Of a stretch of DNA of 64,000 nt, positions 55,182-63,556 are shown piece by piece (position 1 is the stretch's first letter; each line of letters begins with the position of its first letter). The translations under genes were made by a program, and so were the position numbers. The DNA is from Sphingomonas folli (GTDB lineage: Bacteria > Pseudomonadota > Alphaproteobacteria > Sphingomonadales > Sphingomonadaceae). Under the pieces are notes generated by a model. It had not been told where the DNA came from, did no database searches, and saw nothing but the letters and a program-made list of their open reading frames with translations. The DNA lies in contig NZ_JAHXZL010000008.1 in the NCBI RefSeq assembly GCF_019429525.1, forward strand, positions 1-64,000, given 5' to 3'.

Positions 55182-56024
55182 TTATCCCGCGTCCACCGCG
55201 AGATTGTCGATCAGCCGGGTGTTGCCGAGCCGCGCCGCCGCGAGCAGCTGGCGCCGCCGGCCCGGCCCCGGGTCGGGCGCGAGCGTCTCGGCGTCGACCA
55301 GCGCGACATAGTCGACCTCGAAGCCGGCGGCGGTCAGCGTCGCGGCGGCGTCGTCGAGCGTCCGCGCCGAGTCGCTCCCGCCGCGGATCGCGCGCGCCGC
55401 CACGCCCAATGCGCGCGGCAGCGCCACCGCTTTCTGGCGCTCCTCGGGGGAGAGATAGACGTTGCGCGACGACAGCGCGAGCCCGTCGTCCTCGCGCTGC
55501 GTCGGCACGCCGGTGATCTCGACGTCGAGGTCGAGGTCGGCGACAAGGCGCCGCACCACCGCGAGCTGCTGGAAGTCCTTCTCGCCGAAATAGGCGCGGG
55601 TCGGGCGCACCTGGTTGAAGAGCTTGGCGACCACGGTGGCGACGCCGTCGAAATGGCCCGGCCGCGCCGCGCCGTCGAGCCCCTCGCTCACTCCCCTCAC
55701 CGAGACGTTGGTGGCGAAGCCCGCCGGGTACATCTGCTCCACCGGCGGCAGCCACAGCAGGTCGCAGCCCGCCTCGGTGAGCATCGCGATATCGCCGGTC
55801 TCCTTGCGCGGGTAGCGCGACAGGTCCTCGCCGGCGCCGAACTGGCGCGGGTTGACGAAGATCGACGCCACCACGGTCGTTCCCGGCCGCCGCGCCGCCT
55901 CGACCAGCGCGATATGGCCGGCGTGCAGCGCCCCCATGGTCGGCACCAGCGCCACCTCGCGGCCGCTCGCGCGCGCCGCCTCCAGCGCCGCGCGGAGCCC
56001 GGCGAGCTCCCGATATATGTCCAC
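55182..56024 (-). CDS. panC: Pantothenate synthetase
   Basis: A 280-residue enzyme. VALVPTMGALHAGHIALVEA holds the nucleotide-binding M-G-A-L-H-x-G-H motif; ASIFVNPRQFGAGEDLSRYP and AYFGEKDFQQLAVVRRLVAD follow, and GLALSSRNVYLSPEERQKAV carries the KMSKS-like segment. It joins pantoate and beta-alanine using ATP to make pantothenate. It is divergent from mipZ (start 56099), with 74 bases between. Confidence 0.96.
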   Translation of the reverse strand: MDIYRELAGLRAALEAARASGREVALVPTMGALHAGHIALVEAARRPGTTVVASIFVNPRQFGAGEDLSRYPRKETGDIAMLTEAGCDLLWLPPVEQMYPAGFATNVSVRGVSEGLDGAARPGHFDGVATVVAKLFNQVRPTRAYFGEKDFQQLAVVRRLVADLDLDVEITGVPTQREDDGLALSSRNVYLSPEERQKAVALPRALGVAARAIRGGSDSARTLDDAAATLTAAGFEVDYVALVDAETLAPDPGPGRRRQLLAAARLGNTRLIDNLAVDAG

Positions 56025-56098
56025 CCGTTACCCCTCGAAACTCGCGGCGTCGGGTTCTATGGTCGCGACGAACCGCGATCAATCAGGGATGCGACGAA

Positions 56099-56935
56099 TT
56101 GTCCGATACCGTTGCAGGCGTGCACGACGACAGCCCGGGCGCGGGGGCGCCGGGCGGGCGCACGCACGTCATCGTCTTCGCCAACGAGAAGGGCGGGACG
56201 GGCAAGAGCACCACCGCGGTCCATGTCGCGATCGCGCTCGCGGCCAAGGGCGCGCGCGTCGCCTGCATCGACCTCGACCATCGCCAGCGCACGCTCGGCC
56301 GCTACCTGGAGAACCGCGAGTCGACGGTGAAGCGCTCGGCGATCGACCTGCCGCTGCCCGACCACGCCACCGGCGACGGCCGCGCCGACGGCATCTTCGC
56401 CGAGCTCTACCAGCGCTTCACCGACGGCTATGACTTCCTCGTGATCGACACGCCGGGGCGCGACGACCCCGCGGCGCGGCTCGCGGCGGCGCTGTCGAAC
56501 ACGCTGGTGACGCCGATGAACGACAGTTTCGTCGACTTCGACCTGATCGGCCAGGTCGACCCCGAGACCTACAAGGTCACCCGCCCGAGCTTCTACTCCG
56601 AGCTGATCTGGGACGCGCGCAAGGCGCGCGCGCGCGAGGACGGCACCACGATCGACTGGGTCGTGCTGCGCAACCGGCTGCAATATCTGGAGGCGCGCAA
56701 TATGCGCCGCGTGTCGGACGCGCTCGACCAACTGGCGCGGCGGGTCGGCTTTCGCATCATCCCCGGCCTGGGCGAGCGCGTGATCTACCGCGAGCTGTTC
56801 CCCAAGGGGCTGACCCTGCTCGACGCCAAGGCGTTCGGCGGGATGGGGCTGAGCCACGTCGCCGCGCGCCAGGAACTGCGCGAGATGATGGCGGCGCTGG
56901 CGCTGCCCGAATCGACGATGCCGCTGTTCGCGTGA
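56099..56935 (+). CDS. mipZ: Division plane positioning ATPase MipZ
   Basis: A 278-residue ParA-superfamily ATPase. The deviant Walker A is HVIVFANEKGGTGKSTTAVH; CIDLDHRQRTLGRYLENRES and DFLVIDTPGRDDPAARLAAA complete the nucleotide site. The FVDFDLIGQVDPETYKVTRP segment is specific to MipZ. It forms a gradient from the cell poles and keeps FtsZ rings at mid-cell in alphaproteobacteria. The start appears to be TTG 56099 (LSDTVAGVHDDSP); no ATG lies close upstream in frame. Confidence 0.93.
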   Translation: MSDTVAGVHDDSPGAGAPGGRTHVIVFANEKGGTGKSTTAVHVAIALAAKGARVACIDLDHRQRTLGRYLENRESTVKRSAIDLPLPDHATGDGRADGIFAELYQRFTDGYDFLVIDTPGRDDPAARLAAALSNTLVTPMNDSFVDFDLIGQVDPETYKVTRPSFYSELIWDARKARAREDGTTIDWVVLRNRLQYLEARNMRRVSDALDQLARRVGFRIIPGLGERVIYRELFPKGLTLLDAKAFGGMGLSHVAARQELREMMAALALPESTMPLFA

Positions 56936-57041
56936 GCGGCGTGGGGCGGACCGTGTTCCTGCGCACGCGGGAACGAGAGAGGGGCGATGGCGCCACCGGA
57001 TGTCGTCTGCCTGCGGCGGATAAGCTGACATCTTCTCCTCG

Positions 57042-57136
57042 TACCACCCCGGCGCACGCCGGGGTACAGGTGGGGAACGGCAGCGACCGAACACGATGGC
57101 CTTCCCGGCTGGACCCCGGCGTCCGCTGGGGTGGTA
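57042..57136. repeat. Intergenic inverted repeat, TACCACCCCGGCG family
   Basis: TACCACCCCGGCGCACGCCG on the left and GGACCCCGGCGTCCGCTGGG then GTGGTA on the right form long imperfect arms. It lies about 35 bases before the J-domain gene. A smaller GTTCC/GGAAC hairpin is at about 56952-56971. No gene in 56936-57170. Confidence 0.65.
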
Positions 57137-57170
57137 TGTTCGAGCGGGTCGCGACGACGCGGAGCCCGAC

Positions 57171-57431
57171 ATGCTGAAGTGGCTTCTCTTCCTCGCGATC
57201 GTCTACGCGGTGTGGCGCTTCCTCCGTCCCGCGCCGAAGCGCCAGCGCTCGCCGCTGGCCGAGGCGCGCGCGCTGCTCGGCGTCACCCACGAGGCCGACG
57301 AGGCCGCGATCCGCGCCGCGCACCGCCGCCTGATCTCGGAGATCCATCCCGACCGCGGCGGCTCGCCCGAGCGCGCGCGCCAGGCCAATGCCGCGCGCGA
57401 CGCGCTGCTCGCGCGCCTGCGCCGCGACTGA
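57171..57431 (+). CDS. Membrane-anchored J-domain protein
   Basis: An 86-residue protein. One N-terminal helix (MLKWLLFLAIVYAVWRFLRP), then a basic linker and a compact J-domain with ARALLGVTHEADEAAIRAAH then RRLISEIHPDRGGSPERARQ, holding the HPD triad needed to stimulate Hsp70 (DnaK). Topology resembles the short DnaJ/TIM14-like proteins of alphaproteobacteria. The partner and client are unknown. It lies 13 bases before pgmG, so the two are likely co-transcribed. Confidence 0.9.
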   Translation: MLKWLLFLAIVYAVWRFLRPAPKRQRSPLAEARALLGVTHEADEAAIRAAHRRLISEIHPDRGGSPERARQANAARDALLARLRRD

Positions 57432-57444
57432 GCGGGGCGCCCGC

Positions 57445-58821
57445 GTGAGCCACCGGTTCGATCCCGTGATCCTGCGCGAATATGACGTGCGCGGCACCGT
57501 CGGCACCAACCTGTCCGAGGCGGACGCCTATGCCGTGGGGCGAAGCTTCGCGACACGGCTGCGGCGCGCGGGCGGGTCGAGCGTCGCGGTCGGCTATGAC
57601 GGGCGCACCCACTCGCCCGCGCTCGAGGCGGCGCTGGTGCGCGGGCTCGGCGAGGGCGGGGTCGACGTGGTGCGGGTCGGGCTCGGGCCGTCGCCGATGC
57701 TCTATTATGCCGCGGCGACGCTCGGCGTCGACGGCGGGGTGCAGGTCACCGGCAGCCACAATCCGCGCGACGACAACGGCTTCAAGCTGGTGCTGCGGGG
57801 CGACAGCTTCTTCGGCGACGACATCGCCGATCTCGCCCGCCTCGCCGCCGCGGGCGACTGGACGAGCGGGCAGGGCGCGGTGAGCGAGCGCGACGTCCGC
57901 GCGGATTACGTCGAGCGGCTGCTCGCGGGCGACCCCGAGCGCGATCAGGGGCGACCGCTCCGCGTCGGCTGGGACGCGGGCAACGGCGCCGCGGGCGAGG
58001 CGGTGCGCGCGCTCACCGCGCGCCTGCCGGGCGAGCACCATCTGCTATACTGCGACATCGACGGCCGCTTCCCGAACCATCACCCCGATCCCACGGTCGA
58101 GGCCAACCTCGCCGACCTCAAGGCACTCGTCGCGCGCGAGAAGCTCGACCTGGGGCTCGCCTTCGACGGCGACGGCGACCGCATCGGCGCGGTCGACTCG
58201 AGCGGCCGCGTGCTGTGGGGCGACGAGATCCTGGCGCTGCTCGCCGCGCCGCTGCTCGAGGAACTGCCCGGCGCGACGATCGTCGCCGACGTGAAATCGA
58301 GCGACGCGCTGTTCGACCGGATCGCGGCGCTGGGCGGACGCGCGCTGATGTGGCGGACCGGGCACAGCGAGATGAAGTCGAAGATGAAGGAGGTGGGCGC
58401 GCCGCTCGCGGGCGAGCTGTCGGGCCATATCTTCTTCGCGCACGGTTATTACGGCTTCGACGACGCGCTGTACGCGGCGGTGCGGCTGCTGCGCGCGGTG
58501 CGGCGCGCGGGCGAGACGCTCGCGGCGTTGCGCGCGGCGCTGCCGCCGCGCTGCACCACGCCCGAGTGGCGCGTGCCGGTCGCCGAGGCGCGCAAGCTCG
58601 CGGTGGTGGCGGAGGTGGCCGAGCGGCTCGACGCCGCGGGCGCGCGGGTCGACCGCACCGACGGGGTACGGGTATCGACGGACGAGGGCTGGTGGCTGCT
58701 GCGCGCGTCCAACACGCAGGCGGCGCTGACGCTGCGCGCGGAGGCGCGCGACGCCGCCGGGCTGGCGCGGCTGGTGGCGGCGATCGACGCCGAGCTGGAG
58801 CAGAGCGGGGTGCGGCGGTAG
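57445..58821 (+). CDS. pgmG: Bifunctional phosphomannomutase/phosphoglucomutase
   Basis: A 458-residue enzyme starting at GTG 57445 (VSHRFDPVILREYDVRGTVG). The phosphoserine loop is QVTGSHNPRDDNGFKLVLRG, the metal loop GLAFDGDGDRIGAVDSSGRV, the sugar loop MWRTGHSEMKSKMKEVGAPL with GELSGHIFF, and the C-terminal phosphate-binding loop TDEGWWLLRASNTQAALTLR. It interconverts glucose- and mannose-6- and 1-phosphates, feeding sphingan-type exopolysaccharide and LPS precursors. The name follows the sphingomonad gene; manB/algC is the general name. Confidence 0.93.
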   Translation: MSHRFDPVILREYDVRGTVGTNLSEADAYAVGRSFATRLRRAGGSSVAVGYDGRTHSPALEAALVRGLGEGGVDVVRVGLGPSPMLYYAAATLGVDGGVQVTGSHNPRDDNGFKLVLRGDSFFGDDIADLARLAAAGDWTSGQGAVSERDVRADYVERLLAGDPERDQGRPLRVGWDAGNGAAGEAVRALTARLPGEHHLLYCDIDGRFPNHHPDPTVEANLADLKALVAREKLDLGLAFDGDGDRIGAVDSSGRVLWGDEILALLAAPLLEELPGATIVADVKSSDALFDRIAALGGRALMWRTGHSEMKSKMKEVGAPLAGELSGHIFFAHGYYGFDDALYAAVRLLRAVRRAGETLAALRAALPPRCTTPEWRVPVAEARKLAVVAEVAERLDAAGARVDRTDGVRVSTDEGWWLLRASNTQAALTLRAEARDAAGLARLVAAIDAELEQSGVRR

Positions 58822-58866
58822 GCGCCCCCGGAGGGTCGGGCGGCCCCGCGTGACCGGTCTGTTCCT

Positions 58867-59002
58867 CATCCTCCTTGGGAAGGGGAGGTGGCGCGCGCCG
58901 CACGTCGGAGGGGTGTCCACGCCAGTGAGAATCGCCGGACTCTCCGGCGGTGACACCCCTCCGTCAGGCCTGCGGCCTGGCACCTCCTTCCAGGGGAGGA
59001 TC
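58867..59002. repeat. Intergenic palindromic repeat, GATCCTCCCCG family, variant copy 7
   Basis: CATCCTCCTTGGGAAGGGGA with GTCGGAGGGGTGTC on the left is mirrored by GACACCCCTCCGTCAGGCCT and CACCTCCTTCCAGGGGAGGA on the right. A more divergent copy with TTGGGAAGG in place of CGGCACGG. It lies between convergent pgmG and the Crp/Fnr gene. Confidence 0.75.
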
Positions 59003-59010
59003 CGACCGCG

Positions 59011-59715
59011 CTATCCCGCGCTCGGCCCCGGCAGCCAGCTCAGGTCCACCGCGGCGAGGCGGTCGACGTGGTTGGCGCTGCGCATGAGGCGTGCCTCGTC
59101 CAGCAGGGTCACCCGGCCGCCCGAGCGCGCGATCAGCCCCTGGTCCTCGAGCTGGCGCAGCATCCGGTTGACGTGCACCGCGGTGAGCCCGGTGGCGTCG
59201 CCGATCTCCTCCTGGGTCAGCCCCAGCTGGAAGGTGTCGCCGGTGCTGTCGTCCTGGCGGCGGATCCGGTCGCGCAGGTCGAGCAGCACCGCGGCGACGC
59301 GCGCGCGCGCGGACAAGCGACCCAGCCCGGCGAGCCGGTCAGTCAGCGTGGTGCGCTCAACCTGCTCGAGCGCGGCGAGCGCGAGCGCGACGCGCGGGTG
59401 GCGGAGCACCAGCTCGGCGAGCTGCGTGCGGTCGATCGGCACCACCACGCTGTCGGCGAGTGCCAGCAGCGCGTGCGGCGCCTTGCCGAACGCGATCACC
59501 GCCATGCCGGTCAGGTCGCCCGGGAAGATGAAACGGAGGATCTGGCGGCTGCCGTCGTCCAGCAGGACATAGGCGATCAGCATGCCGCTCCTCAGCGCGA
59601 ACAGCTCGGTGGAGCGTTCATTCTCGCGCACCAGCGTCACACCCTTGCGCACGGTGCGCTCGCGTTCGCCCAGCTGATCGAGCGCCGCTCGCTCGGGCGC
59701 GGTGAGGATTATCAT
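59011..59715 (-). CDS. Crp/Fnr-family transcriptional regulator
   Basis: About 234 residues starting MIILTAPERAALDQLGERER. The cyclic-nucleotide-binding-like fold has LVRENERSTELFALRSGMLI, QILRFIFPGDLTGMAVIAFG and VVPIDRTQLAELVLRHPRVA. The helix-turn-helix is LTQEEIGDATGLTAVHVNRM then LRQLEDQGLIARSGGRVTLL. No FNR-type Cys cluster is seen, so it is not an oxygen-sensing FNR. The start at ATG 59715 has an AGGA box; a TTG at 59802 would add 29 residues of doubtful character. Divergent from murA. The signal is unknown. Confidence 0.88.
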   Translation of the reverse strand: MIILTAPERAALDQLGERERTVRKGVTLVRENERSTELFALRSGMLIAYVLLDDGSRQILRFIFPGDLTGMAVIAFGKAPHALLALADSVVVPIDRTQLAELVLRHPRVALALAALEQVERTTLTDRLAGLGRLSARARVAAVLLDLRDRIRRQDDSTGDTFQLGLTQEEIGDATGLTAVHVNRMLRQLEDQGLIARSGGRVTLLDEARLMRSANHVDRLAAVDLSWLPGPSAG

Positions 59716-59890
59716 GTCGCCGATCCTGTCGGCGAGGCTACGCGCTGGCACCCGGTGGATATCCCCTTGATCTGCACGTTCGTTACGCGGGGGAAAGACC
59801 AACGTGCATTAAACCCGATCAAGCGCGCGCGGCCGCCACCCATGTTCGCTCGTCCTTGGCGACCGAGCGGGCGTTCGATAGAGCGGCGCG

Positions 59891-61174
59891 ATGGATCGCA
59901 TTCTCATCCGCGGCGGCAACCGCCTGAACGGCCGCCTGCCCATCTCCGGCGCCAAGAACGCCGCGCTCACCCTGATGCCCTGCGCCCTGCTCACCGACGA
60001 GCCGCTGACGCTGCGCAACCTGCCGCGGCTCGCCGACGTCGACGGCTTCGGCCACCTGCTCAACCAGCTCGGCGCCTCCACCACGATCGAGGGCAGCCGG
60101 CCGGAGGATTTCGGCCGCGTGATGACGATCCGCGCGGGCCAGCTCACCTCGACCGAGGCGCCCTATGACATCGTGCGCAAGATGCGCGCCTCGATCCTGG
60201 TGCTGGGCCCGATCCTGGCGCGCGCGGGGCAGGCGCGGGTATCGCTGCCGGGCGGCTGCGCCATCGGCAACCGCCCGATCGACCTCCACCTCAAGGCGCT
60301 CCAGGCGATCGGTGCCGAGCTGGAGATGTCGGCGGGTTACGTCACCGCCACCGCGCCCGGCGGGCGGCTGGAGGGCGGGCGCTACACCTTCCCGATCGTG
60401 TCGGTCGGCGCGACCGAGAACGTCGTGATGGCGGCGGTGACGGCGCGGGGCAGCAGCCGGATCGAGAACGCCGCGCGCGAGCCCGAGATCGTCGACCTGT
60501 GCCGCTGCCTCGTCGCGATGGGCGCGCGGATCGAGGGGATCGGCACCGAGACGCTCGAGATCGAGGGCGTGGCCGAGCTGCACGGCGCCACCTACGGGGT
60601 GATGCCCGATCGGATCGAGGCGGGCAGCTACGCCTGCGCCGCGGCGGTGGCGGGCGGCACGGTCGAGCTCGCCAACGTCAACGCCGCGGACATGGGCGCC
60701 ACGCTGGAGGCGCTGCGCGGCGCGGGCGTGGGGATCGAGGAGCGGCGCGACTCGATCGTGGTGAGCAGCGAGGGGAAGCTGGCGCCGCTGACGCTCTCCA
60801 CCGCGCCTTATCCGGGCTTCGCCACCGACATGCAGGCGCAGTTCATGGCGATGCTGTGCAAGGCCGCGGGCGCCAGCGTGCTGACCGAGACGATCTTCGA
60901 GAACCGCTACATGCACGTGCCCGAGCTGGCGCGGATGGGCGCGGACATCCAGGTGCACGGCCGCACCGCGGTGGTGAAGGGGGTCGACCGGCTGGTCGGC
61001 GCGCCGGTGATGGCGACCGACCTGCGCGCCTCGATGAGCCTGATCATCGCGGGGCTGGTGGCCGAGGGCGAGACCAGCGTGGCGCGAGTCTATCACCTCG
61101 ACCGCGGCTATGAGCGGCTGGAGGAGAAACTGTCGGCGGTGGGCGCGGATATCGAGCGCGACTCGGGGGGGTGA
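59891..61174 (+). CDS. murA: UDP-N-acetylglucosamine 1-carboxyvinyltransferase
   Basis: A 427-residue enzyme starting [20 protein letters not shown]. Conserved are [20 protein letters not shown], the active-site Cys in [20 protein letters not shown], and [20 protein letters not shown]. It transfers enolpyruvate from PEP to UDP-GlcNAc, the first committed step of peptidoglycan synthesis in the cytoplasm. The catalytic loop has Cys (not Asp), so it should be fosfomycin-sensitive in principle. Confidence 0.97.
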   Translation: MDRILIRGGNRLNGRLPISGAKNAALTLMPCALLTDEPLTLRNLPRLADVDGFGHLLNQLGASTTIEGSRPEDFGRVMTIRAGQLTSTEAPYDIVRKMRASILVLGPILARAGQARVSLPGGCAIGNRPIDLHLKALQAIGAELEMSAGYVTATAPGGRLEGGRYTFPIVSVGATENVVMAAVTARGSSRIENAAREPEIVDLCRCLVAMGARIEGIGTETLEIEGVAELHGATYGVMPDRIEAGSYACAAAVAGGTVELANVNAADMGATLEALRGAGVGIEERRDSIVVSSEGKLAPLTLSTAPYPGFATDMQAQFMAMLCKAAGASVLTETIFENRYMHVPELARMGADIQVHGRTAVVKGVDRLVGAPVMATDLRASMSLIIAGLVAEGETSVARVYHLDRGYERLEEKLSAVGADIERDSGG

Positions 61175-61201
61175 GCGCGGAGGGTTCCCGACCCAGTCGC
61201 C

Positions 61202-61262
61202 CTCACCCTTCCGGCGCTGCGCGCCTCCCTCCGCTCGGCGGAGCCGAGTGGGAAGGGTGAGC
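61202..61262. repeat. Intergenic inverted repeat, CTCACCCTTCC family
   Basis: CCTCACCCTTCC on the left and GGAAGGGTGAG on the right enclose CTCCGCTCGGCGGAGCCGAG-type pairing. It lies between murA and the peptidase gene, which converge, so it may serve as a bidirectional terminator. Confidence 0.55.
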
Positions 61263-61284
61263 CGCCTGACCCCCGTCCTCCCCA

Positions 61285-62238
61285 TCACCCCAAAGGCGCG
61301 TCCCGCCGCGCCAGCAGCGGCGGCGCATAGGGCAGCGGCGCGTCCGCCGGCATCGTCGCCAGCTCGGCCGCGATCGCGTCGGCGCGCGCCTTGGCGGACG
61401 GGTGCGTGCGGCTGCGGAAGAAGCCGCCGTCGATCTTGCCGCCCTCCTCGCGCCAGAAGCGCACCGCCAGCTGCGGGTCCCAGCCCGCGTTGCGCAGAAG
61501 ATAGGCGCCGAGCAGGTCGGCCTCCGTCTCGGTCGCGCGGAACAGCCTTCCGTTGCGACCCAGCTCGGCGAGCAGTCCCCATCTCACCCCGGCCGCCTCC
61601 AGCCGCGCGCGATGGCGCAGCACCGCGTGCGCCAGCTCGTGCGCCACCACCACCGCGACCTGATCGTCGCCGAACAGCGCGAACAGCCGCCCGCCGACCT
61701 GCACCACGCGCCCGTCGGACGAGGCGCCGAGCTTGTTGCCAGCGAGCACCTCGAACTCGACGCGGCAGCCGGCGCGCGGCTGGACCGTCACCGTCCGGTC
61801 GGCGCCGGCGCGGCGCAGCGTCAGCGCGAGCGGGGCCGTCGGCGGATGCGCGGCGATCAGCGCCTGGGCCGTGTCGCGGGTCACGCTGGTGGGATCCCCG
61901 CTCCCCGCGGGCGCGGGCACCGCCGCGCCGTCGACAGCGACCAGCCCGTCGTCGGCCACCACCCCCGCGGTCGCGGCGGGCGCGCCTGGCACCACCAGCT
62001 CGACCGCGACCGGGGCGGCGAAGGCGGCGCGCAGCGCGGGCGGATATTGGTCGGCGGCGTGGAGCGCGGCGCCGATCACCGGCTGCTGGTCGCGGCACAG
62101 CGACGCGTTGGCGGTGGTCAGCCGCCACGCGATCGCGGCGAGCCGCTGGTCGACCTCGAGCAGGGTCGGCTCGGCCGCGGCGGGGGCGGCCGAGAGAGCG
62201 GCGGGGAGCAGAGCTGCGAACAGGAACAGGAGACGCAT
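61285..62238 (-). CDS. Exported M48-type metallopeptidase with PDZ-like region
   Basis: A 317-residue protein. Signal peptide MRLLFLFAALLPAALSAAPA then AAEP, a PDZ-like middle (VVADDGLVAVDGAAVPAPAG, LALTLRRAGADRTVTVQP), and the zinc site VVVAHELAHAVLRHRARLEA (HExxH). ATETEADLLGAYLLRNAGWD provides the third ligand (Glu). The THPSAKARADAIAAEL segment is typical of BepA/Oma1-like peptidases. It probably acts in the periplasm on misfolded proteins. The start at ATG 62238 lies just before the signal peptide. Confidence 0.88.
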   Translation of the reverse strand: MRLLFLFAALLPAALSAAPAAAEPTLLEVDQRLAAIAWRLTTANASLCRDQQPVIGAALHAADQYPPALRAAFAAPVAVELVVPGAPAATAGVVADDGLVAVDGAAVPAPAGSGDPTSVTRDTAQALIAAHPPTAPLALTLRRAGADRTVTVQPRAGCRVEFEVLAGNKLGASSDGRVVQVGGRLFALFGDDQVAVVVAHELAHAVLRHRARLEAAGVRWGLLAELGRNGRLFRATETEADLLGAYLLRNAGWDPQLAVRFWREEGGKIDGGFFRSRTHPSAKARADAIAAELATMPADAPLPYAPPLLARRDAPLG

Positions 62239-62248
62239 CGGGGCAGGA

Positions 62249-63556
62249 TCACTCGCGGTGGCGGAACGCCGCGGGCTCGATGCCGTGGCGCTGTAGTCTG
62301 TCATAGAGGCTGCGGCGCGGCAGCTGAAGCTCGGCCGCCGCGGCGGCGACGTCGCCGCGCACGCGGTCGAGCGCGGCGCGGATCGTCGCCGCCTCGAACC
62401 GGTCGACGCGCTCGGCGAGCGGCAGCTGGTCTGCCGCGCTCGGCGTCCCCTCGGCCACGCCGAGCACCACGCGCGTGGCATAGTTGCGCAGCTCGCGGAC
62501 GTTGCCGGTCCAGTCGTCGGCGACGAGCCGCGCCTCCACCGCGGGATCGATGTTGGGCCGCTCGCGCCCGAACCGCTCCGCCGCCTCGCCGAGGAAATAG
62601 GCGAACAGCAGCGGCACGTCGGCGCGGCGCTCGCGCAGCGGCGGGATGCGCAGCCGCACCGTCTCGAGCCGGTAGAGCAGGTCGGCGCGGAACCGCCCCT
62701 CCGCCACCGCGGCGCCCAGGTCGGTCTTCGCCGCCGCGACCACGCGCAGGTTGACGACGCGCGGCGCGCCGCCGGGCTGGGGCAGCTCGCGCTCCTCCAC
62801 CACGCGCAGCAACTTGCCCTGGAGCGCGGGCGACATGCTGTCGATCTCGTCGAGGAAGAGCGTGCCGCGGTCGGCGTCGGCGACGCGGCCGGGCTGGGCG
62901 CGGCTGCCGAACAGCGCCTCGTCCGCCACCGCGTCGGGCAGCGCGGCGCAGTCGACTGCGACGAACTGGCGCGCGCGGCGGTGGCTCCAGCGGTGGAGCA
63001 GCAGCGCGACCAGCTCCTTGCCCGTCCCGGTCTCGCCCTCGACCAGCACGTCGACGTCGACGTCGGCGAGCTGGCGGATCGTCTCGCGCAGCCGCACCAT
63101 CGCGGGGGTGTCGCCGATCAGCGGGTAGTGCGTCTCCGCCTCCGCCGCGGCGACGCGCAGCCGGCGGTTCTCCAGCACGAGGCGGCGCATCTCGAGCGCG
63201 CGGCGCGCGCTGGCGATCAGGTGATCGGCGGCGAAGGGCTTGGCGATGAAGTCGAACGCGCCCTGCTTCAGCGCCGCCACCGCCATCGCGATGTCGCCGT
63301 GGCCGGTCATCAGGATCACCGGCAGCTCCGGGTCGCGCGCCCCCACCGCCTCGAACAGGGCGTGCCCATCCATCCTCGGCATGCGGATGTCGCTGACGAC
63401 GATGCCGCGGAAATCGGCGTCGAGCTGCGCCAGCGCGGCGCGCGCGTCGCCGTGCGGCTCCACCTCGATGCCCGCGATGGTGAAGGAATCGGCGAGCGCG
63501 GTGCGGAGGCCCTCGTCGTCGTCGATCAGCACGACGCGGAGCGGTGACTCGCTCAC
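62249..63556 (-). CDS. NtrC-family response regulator lacking the GAFTGA loop
   Basis: A 435-residue protein. Receiver domain: RVVLIDDDEGLRTALADSFT with the phosphoacceptor Asp in IVVSDIRMPRMDG (residue 56). AAA+ domain: Walker A in VLVEGETGTGKELVALLLHR, Walker B in GTLFLDEIDSMSPALQGKLL. The sigma-54 contact loop GAFTGA, expected after the ALFG segment, is missing; the sequence runs ALFGSRAQPGRVADADRGTL. The C-terminal Fis-type HTH is GDVAAAAAELQLPRRSLYDR. Layout is like DctD. It overlaps the kinase gene by four bases. Without the loop it may activate a different sigma factor or act as a repressor. Confidence 0.9.
   Translation of the reverse strand: MSESPLRVVLIDDDEGLRTALADSFTIAGIEVEPHGDARAALAQLDADFRGIVVSDIRMPRMDGHALFEAVGARDPELPVILMTGHGDIAMAVAALKQGAFDFIAKPFAADHLIASARRALEMRRLVLENRRLRVAAAEAETHYPLIGDTPAMVRLRETIRQLADVDVDVLVEGETGTGKELVALLLHRWSHRRARQFVAVDCAALPDAVADEALFGSRAQPGRVADADRGTLFLDEIDSMSPALQGKLLRVVEERELPQPGGAPRVVNLRVVAAAKTDLGAAVAEGRFRADLLYRLETVRLRIPPLRERRADVPLLFAYFLGEAAERFGRERPNIDPAVEARLVADDWTGNVRELRNYATRVVLGVAEGTPSAADQLPLAERVDRFEAATIRAALDRVRGDVAAAAAELQLPRRSLYDRLQRHGIEPAAFRHRE

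Noticed and set aside
59716-59802. Longer N-terminus of the Crp/Fnr regulator from TTG 59802
   Set aside because: The added residues are not family-like and the ATG at 59715 has a better ribosome binding site, though the longer form cannot be excluded.
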